This document shows positions 1 through 6,225 of a DNA stretch of 8,816 nt, in pieces. The DNA lies in contig JAFTKV010000129.1 of NCBI GenBank assembly GCA_017453085.1, forward strand, positions 1 to 8,816. Reading direction: 5' to 3'. The notes beneath the pieces were generated by a model. That model was not told the origin of the DNA. It made no database searches and was given only the letters and a program-made list of their open reading frames with translations. Position 1 is the first letter of the stretch. Every line of letters starts with the position of its first letter. Source of the stretch: Clostridia bacterium. GTDB lineage: Bacteria; Bacillota; Clostridia; Oscillospirales; CAG-272. Both the position numbers and the translations under genes were made by a program.

Positions 1-55
1 CCATTCCTCACCTCGTGCAAAACGCACGAATGGGCGATTCGTGAATCGCCCCTAC
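1..55 (-). repeat. Partial GTAGGGG-type dispersed palindromic repeat
   Basis: This stretch holds a perfect 9-base inverted repeat, GGGCGATTC at 32-40 and GAATCGCCC at 43-51, followed by CCTAC (51-55). Read on the minus strand it is GTAGGGG plus a palindrome. A second small stem, TCGTGC (13-18) with GCACGA (24-29), precedes it. The bases CCTCGTGCAAAACG (11-24) match CCTCGGTGCAAACCG at 3659-3673 with one gap and one mismatch. The piece therefore looks like one half of the element seen complete at 3604-3720. It lies downstream of the natB terminator and is probably cut by the window edge. No coding sequence is supported here. Confidence 0.6.
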
Positions 56-75
56 AGTTTAGGAGGTGGCATTGC

Positions 76-115
76 CAAATAAAGATCCGAGTATAACTCA
101 ATTATACTCGGATCT
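76..115 (-). terminator. Rho-independent terminator of the natAB operon
   Basis: A perfect 14-base-pair stem is formed by 83-96 and 102-115, with a 5-base loop (97-101). Read on the minus strand, the stem is followed by TTTATTT (76-82), giving the U-rich tail of an intrinsic terminator. It begins 20 bases after the natB stop codon at 135-137. The stem is AT-rich at its tip and GC-containing at its base. On the plus strand it is followed only by GTTTCGTTTG, so termination in that direction would be weaker. Confidence 0.8.
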
Positions 116-134
116 GTTTCGTTTGTCAAGTCCG

Positions 135-1292
135 TCAGCGGGAGAACATGACTTTTTCGCTGGAGAAGAGGCGGGTGAGCACCGCAGCCATGCCGCAGGC
201 AAAGAGCAGATTCACCGAAACGGTCAGAACGATCTGCAGGGGCGACCAGGCAAAGGAGAATACGCCGGTCATGCACTGCACGCTGTTGTAGAGCGGGATG
301 CAGTACCAGTAAAGCCCGGGAGCCGCACCCTCGCCGAACATGGCAGAGAGGCCCAGCAGCATATTCAGCACCATAAAGGGGGTGACGATGGTGCCTGCCT
401 CCTTCACCGATTTCGCCAGCGCAGACAGGATGGCGATCAGCGAGATCATCACCAGGACGGTGGAGAGGATCACCAGCAGCAATACGACGTAATCGGTCGG
501 CGTGTAGACCGACGCATCCAGCTCCGCCGTGCCGCCCATCAGCTTGGGCAGGGAAAGGATGGTGCCGATAAAGCTGGAGGTGCCGCTGAACAGCGCGATC
601 AGCGAAAGGCTGAGGATCTTGCCGATGGCAAGCTCGTGGCGGGCGATGGGAGTGATCAGCAGCGTAGCAATGGTGCCTCTCTCCTTTTCGCCTGCGATGG
701 ACTCGGGAGCTACTGCCATGCAGCCCGAGAAGAGGAGCATCATCAGCAGCATGGGGAGCATCATGGCGAAGATCTGTGCGGTCATCGCCTCGTCGGAGGC
801 AAGATCGTAGACCGTATCGCCGGGATTTACGTCAAACTTGTTGGAAAGTGCTGATTCGTACTGGGACAGAATGGTAAACAGGGTGTTATAAGCGTTGTAG
901 GACTCGGTTTCGGTGGAATCGTAGTAGATCTCCACGTGGGGCGCAGGCTGGCCGCTGAGGCTGTCGTAGCCTCCGATCATTGCCTCAAAATCGGCAGGGA
1001 AGCGGACGGCCAGGTGAGCGTCGCCGTCGGTGATTTTTTGGGTGTCAAATCCCTCCCGGAACTGGAATTTGCCGGCACCGTCGCACATTGCCTTCACCGA
1101 ATCGGGCAGGTTTTCGGCGTACACTACGTACACGATATCCTCGTCCTCGCCGAAGTTTTCTGCCATTGCACCGCCCATGATCGAATAGACCGCATAAATG
1201 AGAATGCCGGGGAGCAGAGCGGTGATCACCAGCCGTCGATCCGAGAAAAAGCGGCGCAGCTCCTTTTTGACGATGGTCAGGATGTTTTTCAT
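135..1292 (-). CDS. natB: ABC-2 type exporter permease, NatB-like
   Basis: The 385-residue product is the membrane subunit of an ABC exporter, close to the 386 residues I recall for Bacillus NatB (sodium efflux). The layout fits the family: a basic N-terminus ([19 protein letters not shown]), a first membrane helix at about 20-42, a large outside loop at about 45-170, then roughly five more helices (about 172-198, 222-248, 268-294, 300-320, 350-375). The conserved ABC-2 cytoplasmic segment is EKERGTIATLLITPI (202-216), which should contact the ATPase. The ATG overlaps the natA stop as ATGA (1289-1292), so the pair is probably translationally coupled; AAGGGAG at 1303-1309 is the likely ribosome site, with 10-base spacing. 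The substrate cannot be read from sequence: sodium is suggested by family, but related pairs export other compounds. Confidence 0.88.
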   Translation of the reverse strand: MKNILTIVKKELRRFFSDRRLVITALLPGILIYAVYSIMGGAMAENFGEDEDIVYVVYAENLPDSVKAMCDGAGKFQFREGFDTQKITDGDAHLAVRFPADFEAMIGGYDSLSGQPAPHVEIYYDSTETESYNAYNTLFTILSQYESALSNKFDVNPGDTVYDLASDEAMTAQIFAMMLPMLLMMLLFSGCMAVAPESIAGEKERGTIATLLITPIARHELAIGKILSLSLIALFSGTSSFIGTILSLPKLMGGTAELDASVYTPTDYVVLLLVILSTVLVMISLIAILSALAKSVKEAGTIVTPFMVLNMLLGLSAMFGEGAAPGLYWYCIPLYNSVQCMTGVFSFAWSPLQIVLTVSVNLLFACGMAAVLTRLFSSEKVMFSR

Positions 1293-2071
1293 ACGGCGTC
1301 GACTCCCTTCAGATTACGGTAGATATCGAAGAAGGTGTCCTCCATGGATCGGTCGCCGCAGACCTCGGCGAGCGTTCCCTCGGCGGCCAGAGAGCCGTCG
1401 ATGAGGATGCCCACCCGATCACAGAGCTTTTCCACCAGACTGAAGATGTGAGTGGACAGCAGGATGGTCTTGCCCTCTGCCTTCAGCTCCTCCAAAAAGT
1501 CGGTGACCACCCTTGCGGTGAGCACGTCCAGACCGTTGGTGGGCTCGTCGAAGACGATGATGGCGGGATCGTGGACGATGGAGATCACCAGGGACACCTT
1601 CTGCTTCATGCCGGTGGAGAGGTTGGCCACCTTCACCTCGGCGAAGCGGTCGATGCCAAAGCGGGTGAACAGCCGCGCCTTTCGCTCTGCCGCCACAGCG
1701 GGATCGATGCCGTGCAGGGCGGCGAAGAAGTCGAATAAGTAATTGGGAGTGAAATATTCCTCCAGCTTCAGCTCGCCGGTGAGGAAGCCCAGCGATGCCC
1801 GAACGGCGGCGGGATTCTTTGACAGAGGATGCCCTGCTACGGTGATCTCACCCTCGTCGGGGGAGATGAGCGTGGCGATCATACGGAGCGTGGTGGTCTT
1901 GCCCGCGCCGTTGGGACCCAGCAGACCGTAGATCTCTCCCTCGCCTACCGAGAAGGAAAGTCCGTCTACCGCCACCTTTTGGAGCAGGTTAGTTTTTTCG
2001 ATTTTTTGCTGTTTCTTCGACAGTCGGAAGGTCTTTTTCAGATCTTTGACCGTAAGGATCGTATGGGACAT
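1289..2071 (-). CDS. natA: ABC transporter ATP-binding protein, NatA-like
   Basis: This 260-residue cytoplasmic ATPase powers the permease encoded just downstream. Visible motifs are Walker A GPNGAGKT (52-59), ABC signature LSTGMKQK (151-158), Walker B IIVFDE (171-176) followed by PTNGLD, and the switch histidine in LLSTH (His208). The GMKQK signature and the [10 protein letters not shown] segment (94-103), where many ABC ATPases carry the Q-loop glutamine, are typical of the NatA branch. The ATG at 2071 was chosen because the upstream in-frame ATG at 2155 lies beyond the promoter at 2103-2131. The chosen start has a purine-rich ribosome site, AGAAAGAAG (2079-2087), 7 bases away, although it lacks a GGAGG core. 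An insertion rich in Lys and Gln (19-32) sits before the usual core. All catalytic motifs are intact. The substrate of the complex is unknown. Confidence 0.92.
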   Translation of the reverse strand: MSHTILTVKDLKKTFRLSKKQQKIEKTNLLQKVAVDGLSFSVGEGEIYGLLGPNGAGKTTTLRMIATLISPDEGEITVAGHPLSKNPAAVRASLGFLTGELKLEEYFTPNYLFDFFAALHGIDPAVAAERKARLFTRFGIDRFAEVKVANLSTGMKQKVSLVISIVHDPAIIVFDEPTNGLDVLTARVVTDFLEELKAEGKTILLSTHIFSLVEKLCDRVGILIDGSLAAEGTLAEVCGDRSMEDTFFDIYRNLKGVDAV

Positions 2072-2102
2072 TGCGTCACTTCTTTCTGTGTAAGATGGTT
2101 TG

Positions 2103-2131
2103 ATTATAGCACGGCAAAGGGATGCTGTCAA
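2103..2131 (-). promoter_or_regulatory. Consensus sigma-A promoter for natAB
   Basis: On the minus strand, TTGACA (2126-2131) and TATAAT (2103-2108) are both perfect hexamers separated by exactly 17 bases. TG one base upstream of the -10 gives an extended -10 (TGCTATAAT). Transcription should start near 2096, leaving a leader of about 25 bases before the natA ATG at 2071. This places the natA start and argues against translation from 2155. The tandem palindromic array begins 54 bases upstream of the -35. Confidence 0.85.
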
Positions 2132-2184
2132 GTGCTTTTTGCTCTGCGCCAACAAGGACGCCGCTCCTTCACAAAACGTCTGTT

Positions 2185-2275
2185 GCAGAAAAATCTGCCG
2201 CAGAAAAATCTGCCGCAGAAAAATCTGCCGCAGAAAAATCTGCCGCAGAAAAATCTGCCGCAGAAAAGTCTTGCC
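2185..2275. repeat. Tandem array of a 15-base palindromic unit
   Basis: Five perfect head-to-tail copies of GCAGAAAAATCTGCC run from 2185 to 2259, followed by a degenerate sixth copy (2260-2275, GCAGAAAAGTCTTGCC). Each unit is a small hairpin: GCAGA, an AAAA loop, then TCTGC. The junctions between units are also palindromic (TCTGC-C-GCAGA), so the array can pair with itself in several registers on either strand. The unit is a multiple of three without a stop, so reading frames stay open through it, giving repetitive low-complexity peptides with no sign of being real. It occupies the gap between the natAB promoter and the pdaA promoter. Possible roles are an operator array, a structured DNA or RNA element, or a slippage-prone repeat; none is shown. 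Confidence 0.93.
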
Positions 2276-2306
2276 GCGGAAACTTTCCCAAAACCGCGAA
2301 AAAGGC

Positions 2307-2335
2307 TTGCTTTTGCAGATCGTCTGTGATATACT
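2307..2335 (+). promoter_or_regulatory. Extended -10 sigma-A promoter for the pdaA-like gene
   Basis: TTGCTT (2307-2312) and TATACT (2330-2335) are separated by 17 bases, with TG at 2327-2328 forming an extended -10 (TGATATACT). Transcription should begin near 2342, about 33 bases before the ATG at 2375. The ribosome site AAAGGAG (2361-2367) lies 7 bases before that ATG. The palindromic array ends about 30 bases upstream of the -35. Confidence 0.75.
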
Positions 2336-2374
2336 AAAGAAAATCGAACGTTATTCCCCGAAAGGAGTTTATAG

Positions 2375-3472
2375 ATGAACCGCAAGCTTCCTCTCCTGCT
2401 GACGGGCGCGCTGCTGGCGCTGACCCTGACCGCCTGTACGATCCAATACGGCTTCCCGGACGATCAGCATCCCTCCGATACCGCCGCTACCCGGGCGACC
2501 GTTCTCACCCCCGCCAAACAGACCGATGCCGGCAAGCAGACCAACAAGCCTGCCGATCCCTCTGATCCCGATTCCACTACCCCTGCCGTTAATACCACGG
2601 CAAAGCCGGTGACCGAATCCACCCATCCCTACAAGGACGAGACGCTGCTGATCCAAAATCCCGCCGCTGTGGTGAACGAAGGGAAGACCTTCACCGGAAA
2701 TCCCCCTTTGGCAGACGTGACCTTTACGCTGATTGATCCCCAGAATAAGCTGGGGTTGTCCACTACCAAATTCTCTCATGCCTTTGGCGGAGCGAAGGAC
2801 GGCAAGCCCCACAGCATCTCGGTGGACAATCAGGCGAGATTTGACAAGTACAAGCTCAGCGCACTGACCTGGGACAACAAAACCGAGAAAAAGGTGCTGT
2901 ACCTCACCTTCGACTGCGGCTATGAGTACGAGAATCTGACCTCCAAAATGCTGGATACACTGAAGGAAAAGGGCGTACCCGCCGCCTTCTTCTGTACGCA
3001 GGACTATCTGGAGCAGGCCCCCGACATCGTGGCGCGAATGATCAAGGAAGGGCATATCGTGGGCAATCACAGCACCACTCACCCCTCCGATTGCTCTGCG
3101 CTCACCAGAGAAAAGATGGCGTGGGAGATCCTGGGTGCCCACAACTATCTGCTGAAGAATTTCGGCTACGAATGCAAATATTTCCGTTTTCCTGCGGGCA
3201 ATTACAACGAGAGCATGCTGGAGGTTGCTTACAGCATGGGCTACCGTACCGCCTTCTGGTCGCTGGCACACGCTGACTGGGATCCTGCCGATCAGCCCGG
3301 TGTGGAGGTCTCCTACAAGACCGTCACCTCTCGACTCCATCCGGGGGCGGTGATCCTGCTGCACTCCACCTCTCCCGACAACGAGAAGATCCTGGGAGAT
3401 TTCATCGACTACGCCAGAGCGCAGGGCTACGAGTTTTGCACGCTGGATGATTACAAATATTGGGATAATTGA
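2375..3472 (+). CDS. pdaA: PdaA-like polysaccharide deacetylase lipoprotein
   Basis: The 365-residue protein is a carbohydrate esterase family 4 (NodB fold) de-N-acetylase. It most resembles PdaA, which removes the acetyl group from muramic acid on the way to muramic delta-lactam in spore cortex peptidoglycan. It starts with a lipoprotein signal (LTLTAC, lipidated Cys21) and a Thr/Pro/Asp-rich linker (about 25-85). A PdaA-type leader follows (SHAFGGAKDGKPHS, 134-147), then the catalytic domain from about 172. Visible motifs are TFDCGYE (178-184, base Asp180), the zinc histidines in NHSTTH (His232, His236), RFPAG (271-275), FWSLAHADWD (294-303) and the acid histidine in LLHS (His330). Cys181 replaces the usual second Asp of TFDDG; as I recall, PdaA proteins also deviate here. 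It is single-gene, divergent from natAB. Sporulation use is inferred from family, and vegetative wall modification is possible. Confidence 0.85.
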   Translation: MNRKLPLLLTGALLALTLTACTIQYGFPDDQHPSDTAATRATVLTPAKQTDAGKQTNKPADPSDPDSTTPAVNTTAKPVTESTHPYKDETLLIQNPAAVVNEGKTFTGNPPLADVTFTLIDPQNKLGLSTTKFSHAFGGAKDGKPHSISVDNQARFDKYKLSALTWDNKTEKKVLYLTFDCGYEYENLTSKMLDTLKEKGVPAAFFCTQDYLEQAPDIVARMIKEGHIVGNHSTTHPSDCSALTREKMAWEILGAHNYLLKNFGYECKYFRFPAGNYNESMLEVAYSMGYRTAFWSLAHADWDPADQPGVEVSYKTVTSRLHPGAVILLHSTSPDNEKILGDFIDYARAQGYEFCTLDDYKYWDN

Positions 3473-3481
3473 TTATCCTCC

Positions 3482-3535
3482 CCAATAAACCAAAATACGC
3501 TCCGTGGAATCCACGGAGCGTATTTTGGAGTGAAG
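3482..3535 (+). repeat. Left arm of a long imperfect inverted repeat
   Basis: This segment matches the reverse complement of 3795-3847 at 47 of 55 aligned columns by hand (three one-base gaps). The match covers not only the CTCCGTGGAAT hairpin core but also both flanks: CCAATAAACCAAAATAC before it and GGAGTGAAG after it. The arm starts 9 bases after the pdaA stop. Because similarity extends past the stem on both sides, common descent or recombination is more likely than chance convergence of two terminators. Confidence 0.75.
3490..3528 (+). terminator. Terminator hairpin after the pdaA-like gene
   Basis: A perfect 19-base-pair stem (3490-3508 with 3510-3528) has a nominal one-base loop, so in RNA the innermost pairs would open. 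The GC-rich core CTCCGTGG/CCACGGAG is followed by TATTTTGG, which gives a short U-rich end; the matching A-rich left edge makes it potentially bidirectional. It starts 17 bases after the pdaA stop codon. Confidence 0.75.
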
Positions 3536-3603
3536 AGAGAGTCGGTTCGATATCGCCTTCGAATGCGGGAGTGTGGCGTGCGATGAGCCTCGGTGTGCCC
3601 CAT

Positions 3604-3720
3604 CCCGTAGGGGCGGATTTCATATCCGCCCGCTTCAAACGTATACCGCCGACCGTCGCCTCGGTGCAAACCGTTTGTTGCCGTCTTCGACGGCGGGAGC
3701 ACAATGTGCTCCCCTACGGG
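3604..3720. repeat. MITE-like palindromic element with CCCGTAGGGG inverted ends
   Basis: The 117-base block starts with CCCGTAGGGG (3604-3613) and ends with its exact reverse complement CCCCTACGGG (3711-3720). Just inside each end is a further palindrome: GGGCGGAT (3611-3618) with ATCCGCCC (3624-3631), and GGGAGCAC (3695-3702) with GTGCTCCC (3706-3713). The middle piece 3631-3667 matches 8761-8797 at 29 of 37 positions without gaps. The flanking gap (3473-3840, about 370 bases) contains no supported gene; short open frames here come from the repeat. I see no clear target duplication and no transposase. Confidence 0.7.
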
Positions 3721-3794
3721 TGTGGTGCGAACTAAATGCACCGCACGTCCTCTGGGCGGGAATTGTTTCAACATTTTACTAAATATTATTTCCC

Positions 3795-3847
3795 CTTCAC
3801 TCAAAAACACTCCGTGAAATTCCACGGAGTGTATGTTGGTTTATTTG
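3795..3847 (-). repeat. Right arm of the long imperfect inverted repeat
   Basis: This is the inverted partner of 3482-3535. Read on the minus strand it runs CAAATAAACC, then the hairpin core CTCCGTGGAAT, then GAGTGAAG, in the same order as the left arm. It overlaps the last two codons and the stop (TAA at 3841-3843) of the CotH-family gene, so the repeat supplies or has preserved the end of that reading frame. Confidence 0.72.
3803..3832 (-). terminator. Rho-independent terminator of the CotH-family gene
   Basis: On the minus strand, ACACTCCGTG pairs perfectly with CACGGAGTGT (positions 3823-3832 with 3807-3816). The 6-base centre GAATTT spans 3817-3822. The stem is followed by four T residues (3803-3806) that continue the final T of the stem, giving a TTTTT run. 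It begins 9 bases after the stop codon at 3841-3843. The core is shared with the hairpin that ends pdaA on the other side. Confidence 0.8.
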
Positions 3848-6066
3848 CAATAGAGCGTCAGCTCGGACAACTGCAGAACGCCTGTATGGGTGATCTCCAG
3901 CTTATACTCGGAAGCGTTCACGGTGTTGCCGTCGATCAGCCTTCCGTAAGCGGTAAAGTCGTAGGCGCCCATGCCAAGCGCGTCGGCGGATGAAGTGTCG
4001 ATCTCGACCCATCTTCCGTTGTCCGCTTTGGCAAACAGCTTCCAGGAATCGGGATTGCGCTCGGGATATTTGGCAGTATCGTTGGCGGTGGTCATGCTGT
4101 AGCCGGACAGAACGGTGCCTGCTTCCAGCTTGATATGGATCTCAACCGTGCCTGCTTCCTGCACCTGTCCCCACCATCCGCCGCCTCGACCTACCGAGCA
4201 GCAGTATTTGGTCCACGGATCGTTATCAAACAAGCATTCGATCCCTTCACCCATGTTGCCCTTTATGGTGGTGGAAACCGAGGAGGGATCCACGGTCAGC
4301 GCAGTATGCTCACTGTCAAGGGTGAGTGCCGCATCGTTACCGATTCCGTCTGCGATAGGGGGAGGGCCGACCTCTTCCGTTTCGGGCTTGGGATCGGGAT
4401 TGGGCGTGGGATTCCACCAATCGGGCCATTCGGGATCGGGCTTTTCGGGATTGATGGGTGTGCTGTCCCAATCGGGGATGAAGGTCTCGTCGTGATAATA
4501 CTCATCCATCCACGCAAGACGCTGATCGATCCAGCTTGCCAAGAACTCGTAATGCTGGGTGTAGGTCTTCAAAGAGGTGATCTGCTCGGTCTCCCGATTC
4601 CAGCTTCTGCCGAAGAGCTTCCATTTTTCGAAGTTGCGGCAGTAGCTGCGATAGCCCGCCTTTCCCTCGGTCAGAACGGTGGCGGACAGCTTGGAGCAAA
4701 CGTCCTTGCTCTCGTCCCACATCTTCACCACACGGGAGCGGAACCATTCCTGCTTCATGGCGGTGAACAGCCAGGGATTGCTCTGGAATCGCTCGTCGTA
4801 GGCAACGTAGAGATCAAAATAGTTCTCGGTGCCCTCGTCGGCGTTGCCCAGGGCGTTGTCGAAGTCCCACAGAGGGCCGAAGGTCAGCTTGCCGCCCTTC
4901 TGACGGTACAGATAGAAGGAATCGTAGCCGCAGTCCAGATTCTTCAGGATCTCCTCCACCAGATAGGCGTTGACCATGGAATCGACGTCGATGAGCCGAG
5001 CGATCTCTTCCTCGTCGCCTTCCTCGACCGCCTGCCATGCGGAGCGAAGGTAATCCTGAATGTACTGCTTCTGCTCCCAAGCTTCGTTCTCATTGGTGGA
5101 CAGGTCGCTGTGGATCTGGTAATCCCGTTCGTTGCATTCAAAGGTGGGATCCTTGGGATTGCCCGAGATCTCTACCAAAAAGCCGATGTCGTCGGCACCT
5201 GCACCGGTCAGATCCTCGGGGACGTCCACCTTGTTCTTGTTCACGTCGATCTCCTCACACAGCAGGTAGACGCCGCGGTATTCCCCGTTGAGATAAACGT
5301 CCACGCTGGTGCAGTCGGGGGACCATACGCCGTAGGGCATAGCACCCGCCAGATGAAGCGCCAGATAGTTGCGCAGGAGCGACTGATCGCATACGTTGGC
5401 CAGCAGCACCCACTTTTTCGCTTTGCCCTCGCCCAGTCCCAGCAGAGACTGCTTCTCGGACAGCTTCAGCTTGTAGGATTTCTTTTCGTATTCCCAGGTT
5501 TTGTTGCCGCGGCCGCGGATCTGCATCTGCAGAGCGTCCAGGCAGTAGTCCTTGTCGGTGTTGAAAACGGTCAGATCTGCGTTGATATACTCGGTTTTGG
5601 AGCGAACGTCGTCGCCGGTCTCGGTGGTGATGTGCAGGACGGGCAGCTCCAGCGTGTCGTATTCGAAGAGGGCGACCACCTGCTTGCTCTGATCTGCGGT
5701 GTCACCGGTACGGACGGCGTTGGTCACGCCGTCGCTCCAGCCCACGAAGCGGTAGCCCAGATTGGCGATGGCCTTGACGGTGCCAGCAGGTCTAGAATCC
5801 ACCCGATGGGTGCCGCCGCCTTCTACGGAGCCTGCCCGGGAATTGGAGGCAACGTAGTCGATGTATACGCCCACGTCGGGGAAGAAGGGCTCCTTATAAT
5901 CGGTGTCCAGAGGCTTTTGGGTCTTTTGTGCAGCGGTGGTGGAATTGGCGTCGGTAGTGACCGAGGCGGAGGGAGCCTTCTCATCGTCCGTGCCGCAGGA
6001 GAGCAGCGATACGGCAGGCAGAGCCGCGCACAGCAGTGCAATGCAAAGAGATAGAATTTTTTTCAT
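3841..6066 (-). CDS. CotH kinase-fold family surface lipoprotein
   Basis: The 741-residue protein has a lipoprotein signal (LLSC, lipidated Cys24) and a Ser/Thr-rich spacer (about 30-55). An InlB-type beta repeat follows at about 65-135 (GYRFVGWSDGVTNAVRT). The CotH domain spans about 140-525, with IRGRGNKTWEYEKKSYKLKLS (183-203), WVLLANVCDQSLLRN (219-233), GEYRGVYLL (261-269) and the metal-site-like GPLWDFDNALGN (397-408; Asp401, Asp403). A Pro/Trp/Asp-rich linker (530-570) leads to a C-terminal beta-sandwich resembling discoidin or carbohydrate-binding modules (about 590-740, SWKLFAKADNGRWVEID). CotH in Bacillus is a spore-coat protein kinase; clostridial secreted members are common but mostly unstudied. 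The ATG at 6066 was chosen for the signal peptide, GAGG ribosome site (6-base spacing) and promoter at 6098-6126; the longer frame to 6387 would run through that promoter. Kinase activity is unproven here. Confidence 0.9.
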   Translation of the reverse strand: MKKILSLCIALLCAALPAVSLLSCGTDDEKAPSASVTTDANSTTAAQKTQKPLDTDYKEPFFPDVGVYIDYVASNSRAGSVEGGGTHRVDSRPAGTVKAIANLGYRFVGWSDGVTNAVRTGDTADQSKQVVALFEYDTLELPVLHITTETGDDVRSKTEYINADLTVFNTDKDYCLDALQMQIRGRGNKTWEYEKKSYKLKLSEKQSLLGLGEGKAKKWVLLANVCDQSLLRNYLALHLAGAMPYGVWSPDCTSVDVYLNGEYRGVYLLCEEIDVNKNKVDVPEDLTGAGADDIGFLVEISGNPKDPTFECNERDYQIHSDLSTNENEAWEQKQYIQDYLRSAWQAVEEGDEEEIARLIDVDSMVNAYLVEEILKNLDCGYDSFYLYRQKGGKLTFGPLWDFDNALGNADEGTENYFDLYVAYDERFQSNPWLFTAMKQEWFRSRVVKMWDESKDVCSKLSATVLTEGKAGYRSYCRNFEKWKLFGRSWNRETEQITSLKTYTQHYEFLASWIDQRLAWMDEYYHDETFIPDWDSTPINPEKPDPEWPDWWNPTPNPDPKPETEEVGPPPIADGIGNDAALTLDSEHTALTVDPSSVSTTIKGNMGEGIECLFDNDPWTKYCCSVGRGGGWWGQVQEAGTVEIHIKLEAGTVLSGYSMTTANDTAKYPERNPDSWKLFAKADNGRWVEIDTSSADALGMGAYDFTAYGRLIDGNTVNASEYKLEITHTGVLQLSELTLYCK

Positions 6067-6097
6067 ACAGATCCTCAAAAAAGCACATATTTTTTCC

Positions 6098-6126
6098 ATT
6101 ATACCAGAAAGACCGGGACAAATCAA
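6098..6126 (-). promoter_or_regulatory. Extended -10 sigma-A promoter for the CotH-family gene
   Basis: On the minus strand, TTGATT (6121-6126) and a perfect TATAAT (6098-6103) are 17 bases apart, with TG one base upstream of the -10 (TGGTATAAT). Transcription would start near 6091, about 25 bases before the ATG at 6066. It points away from the M28 peptidase promoter, with 70 bases between the two -35 elements. Confidence 0.78.
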
Positions 6127-6196
6127 GGGAAAAATGTAAATTCTGCGTGATCTGTTGAAGCTTGGCAAATCGTTATTCAAAAAATGCCGCGCATCG

Positions 6197-6225
6197 TTGA
6201 CAAAGCAACAAATATGGTGTATAAT
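6197..6225 (+). promoter_or_regulatory. Consensus sigma-A promoter for the M28 peptidase gene
   Basis: TTGACA (6197-6202) and TATAAT (6220-6225) are both perfect hexamers with a 17-base spacer. Transcription should start near 6232. GGAGG (6257-6261) is a strong ribosome site 4 bases before the ATG at 6266. The 199-base gap to the divergent CotH-family gene holds these two promoters and no further motif that I can support. Confidence 0.85.

Noticed and set aside
66..854. Plus-strand open frame of 262 codons beginning after AGGAGGTGG with a GTG
   Set aside because: It runs through the natAB terminator and antisense to natB, its product is low-complexity (Gln/His/Arg-rich), and natB on the other strand has clear family motifs. 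The ribosome-like site appears to be coincidental or part of a repeat.
2072..2155. A longer natA start at 2155 adding 28 residues
   Set aside because: The extra segment spans the perfect promoter at 2103-2131 and shows no ABC ATPase similarity. The ATG at 2071 fits the promoter leader and a purine-rich ribosome site.
2185..2275. Possible CRISPR array
   Set aside because: The repeats are 15 bases and directly adjacent, with no spacers between them, and no cas gene is nearby.
2100..2385. Several small open frames through the 15-base array, encoding repeated five-residue peptides on both strands
   Set aside because: The unit length is a multiple of three and contains no stop, so all frames stay open automatically. 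The frames overlap promoters and have no family resemblance.
3402..3993. Small open frames in the pdaA/cotH gap on both strands
   Set aside because: They read through terminators and palindromic repeats, have no ribosome sites of note, and give repeated peptide pieces that come from the inverted repeats.
4135..6054. 639-codon plus-strand open frame opposite the CotH-family gene
   Set aside because: It is a shadow of the third-position GC bias of the real gene. The peptide is Gly/Val/Leu/Gln-rich with no recognisable motif, while the minus strand has clear domains.
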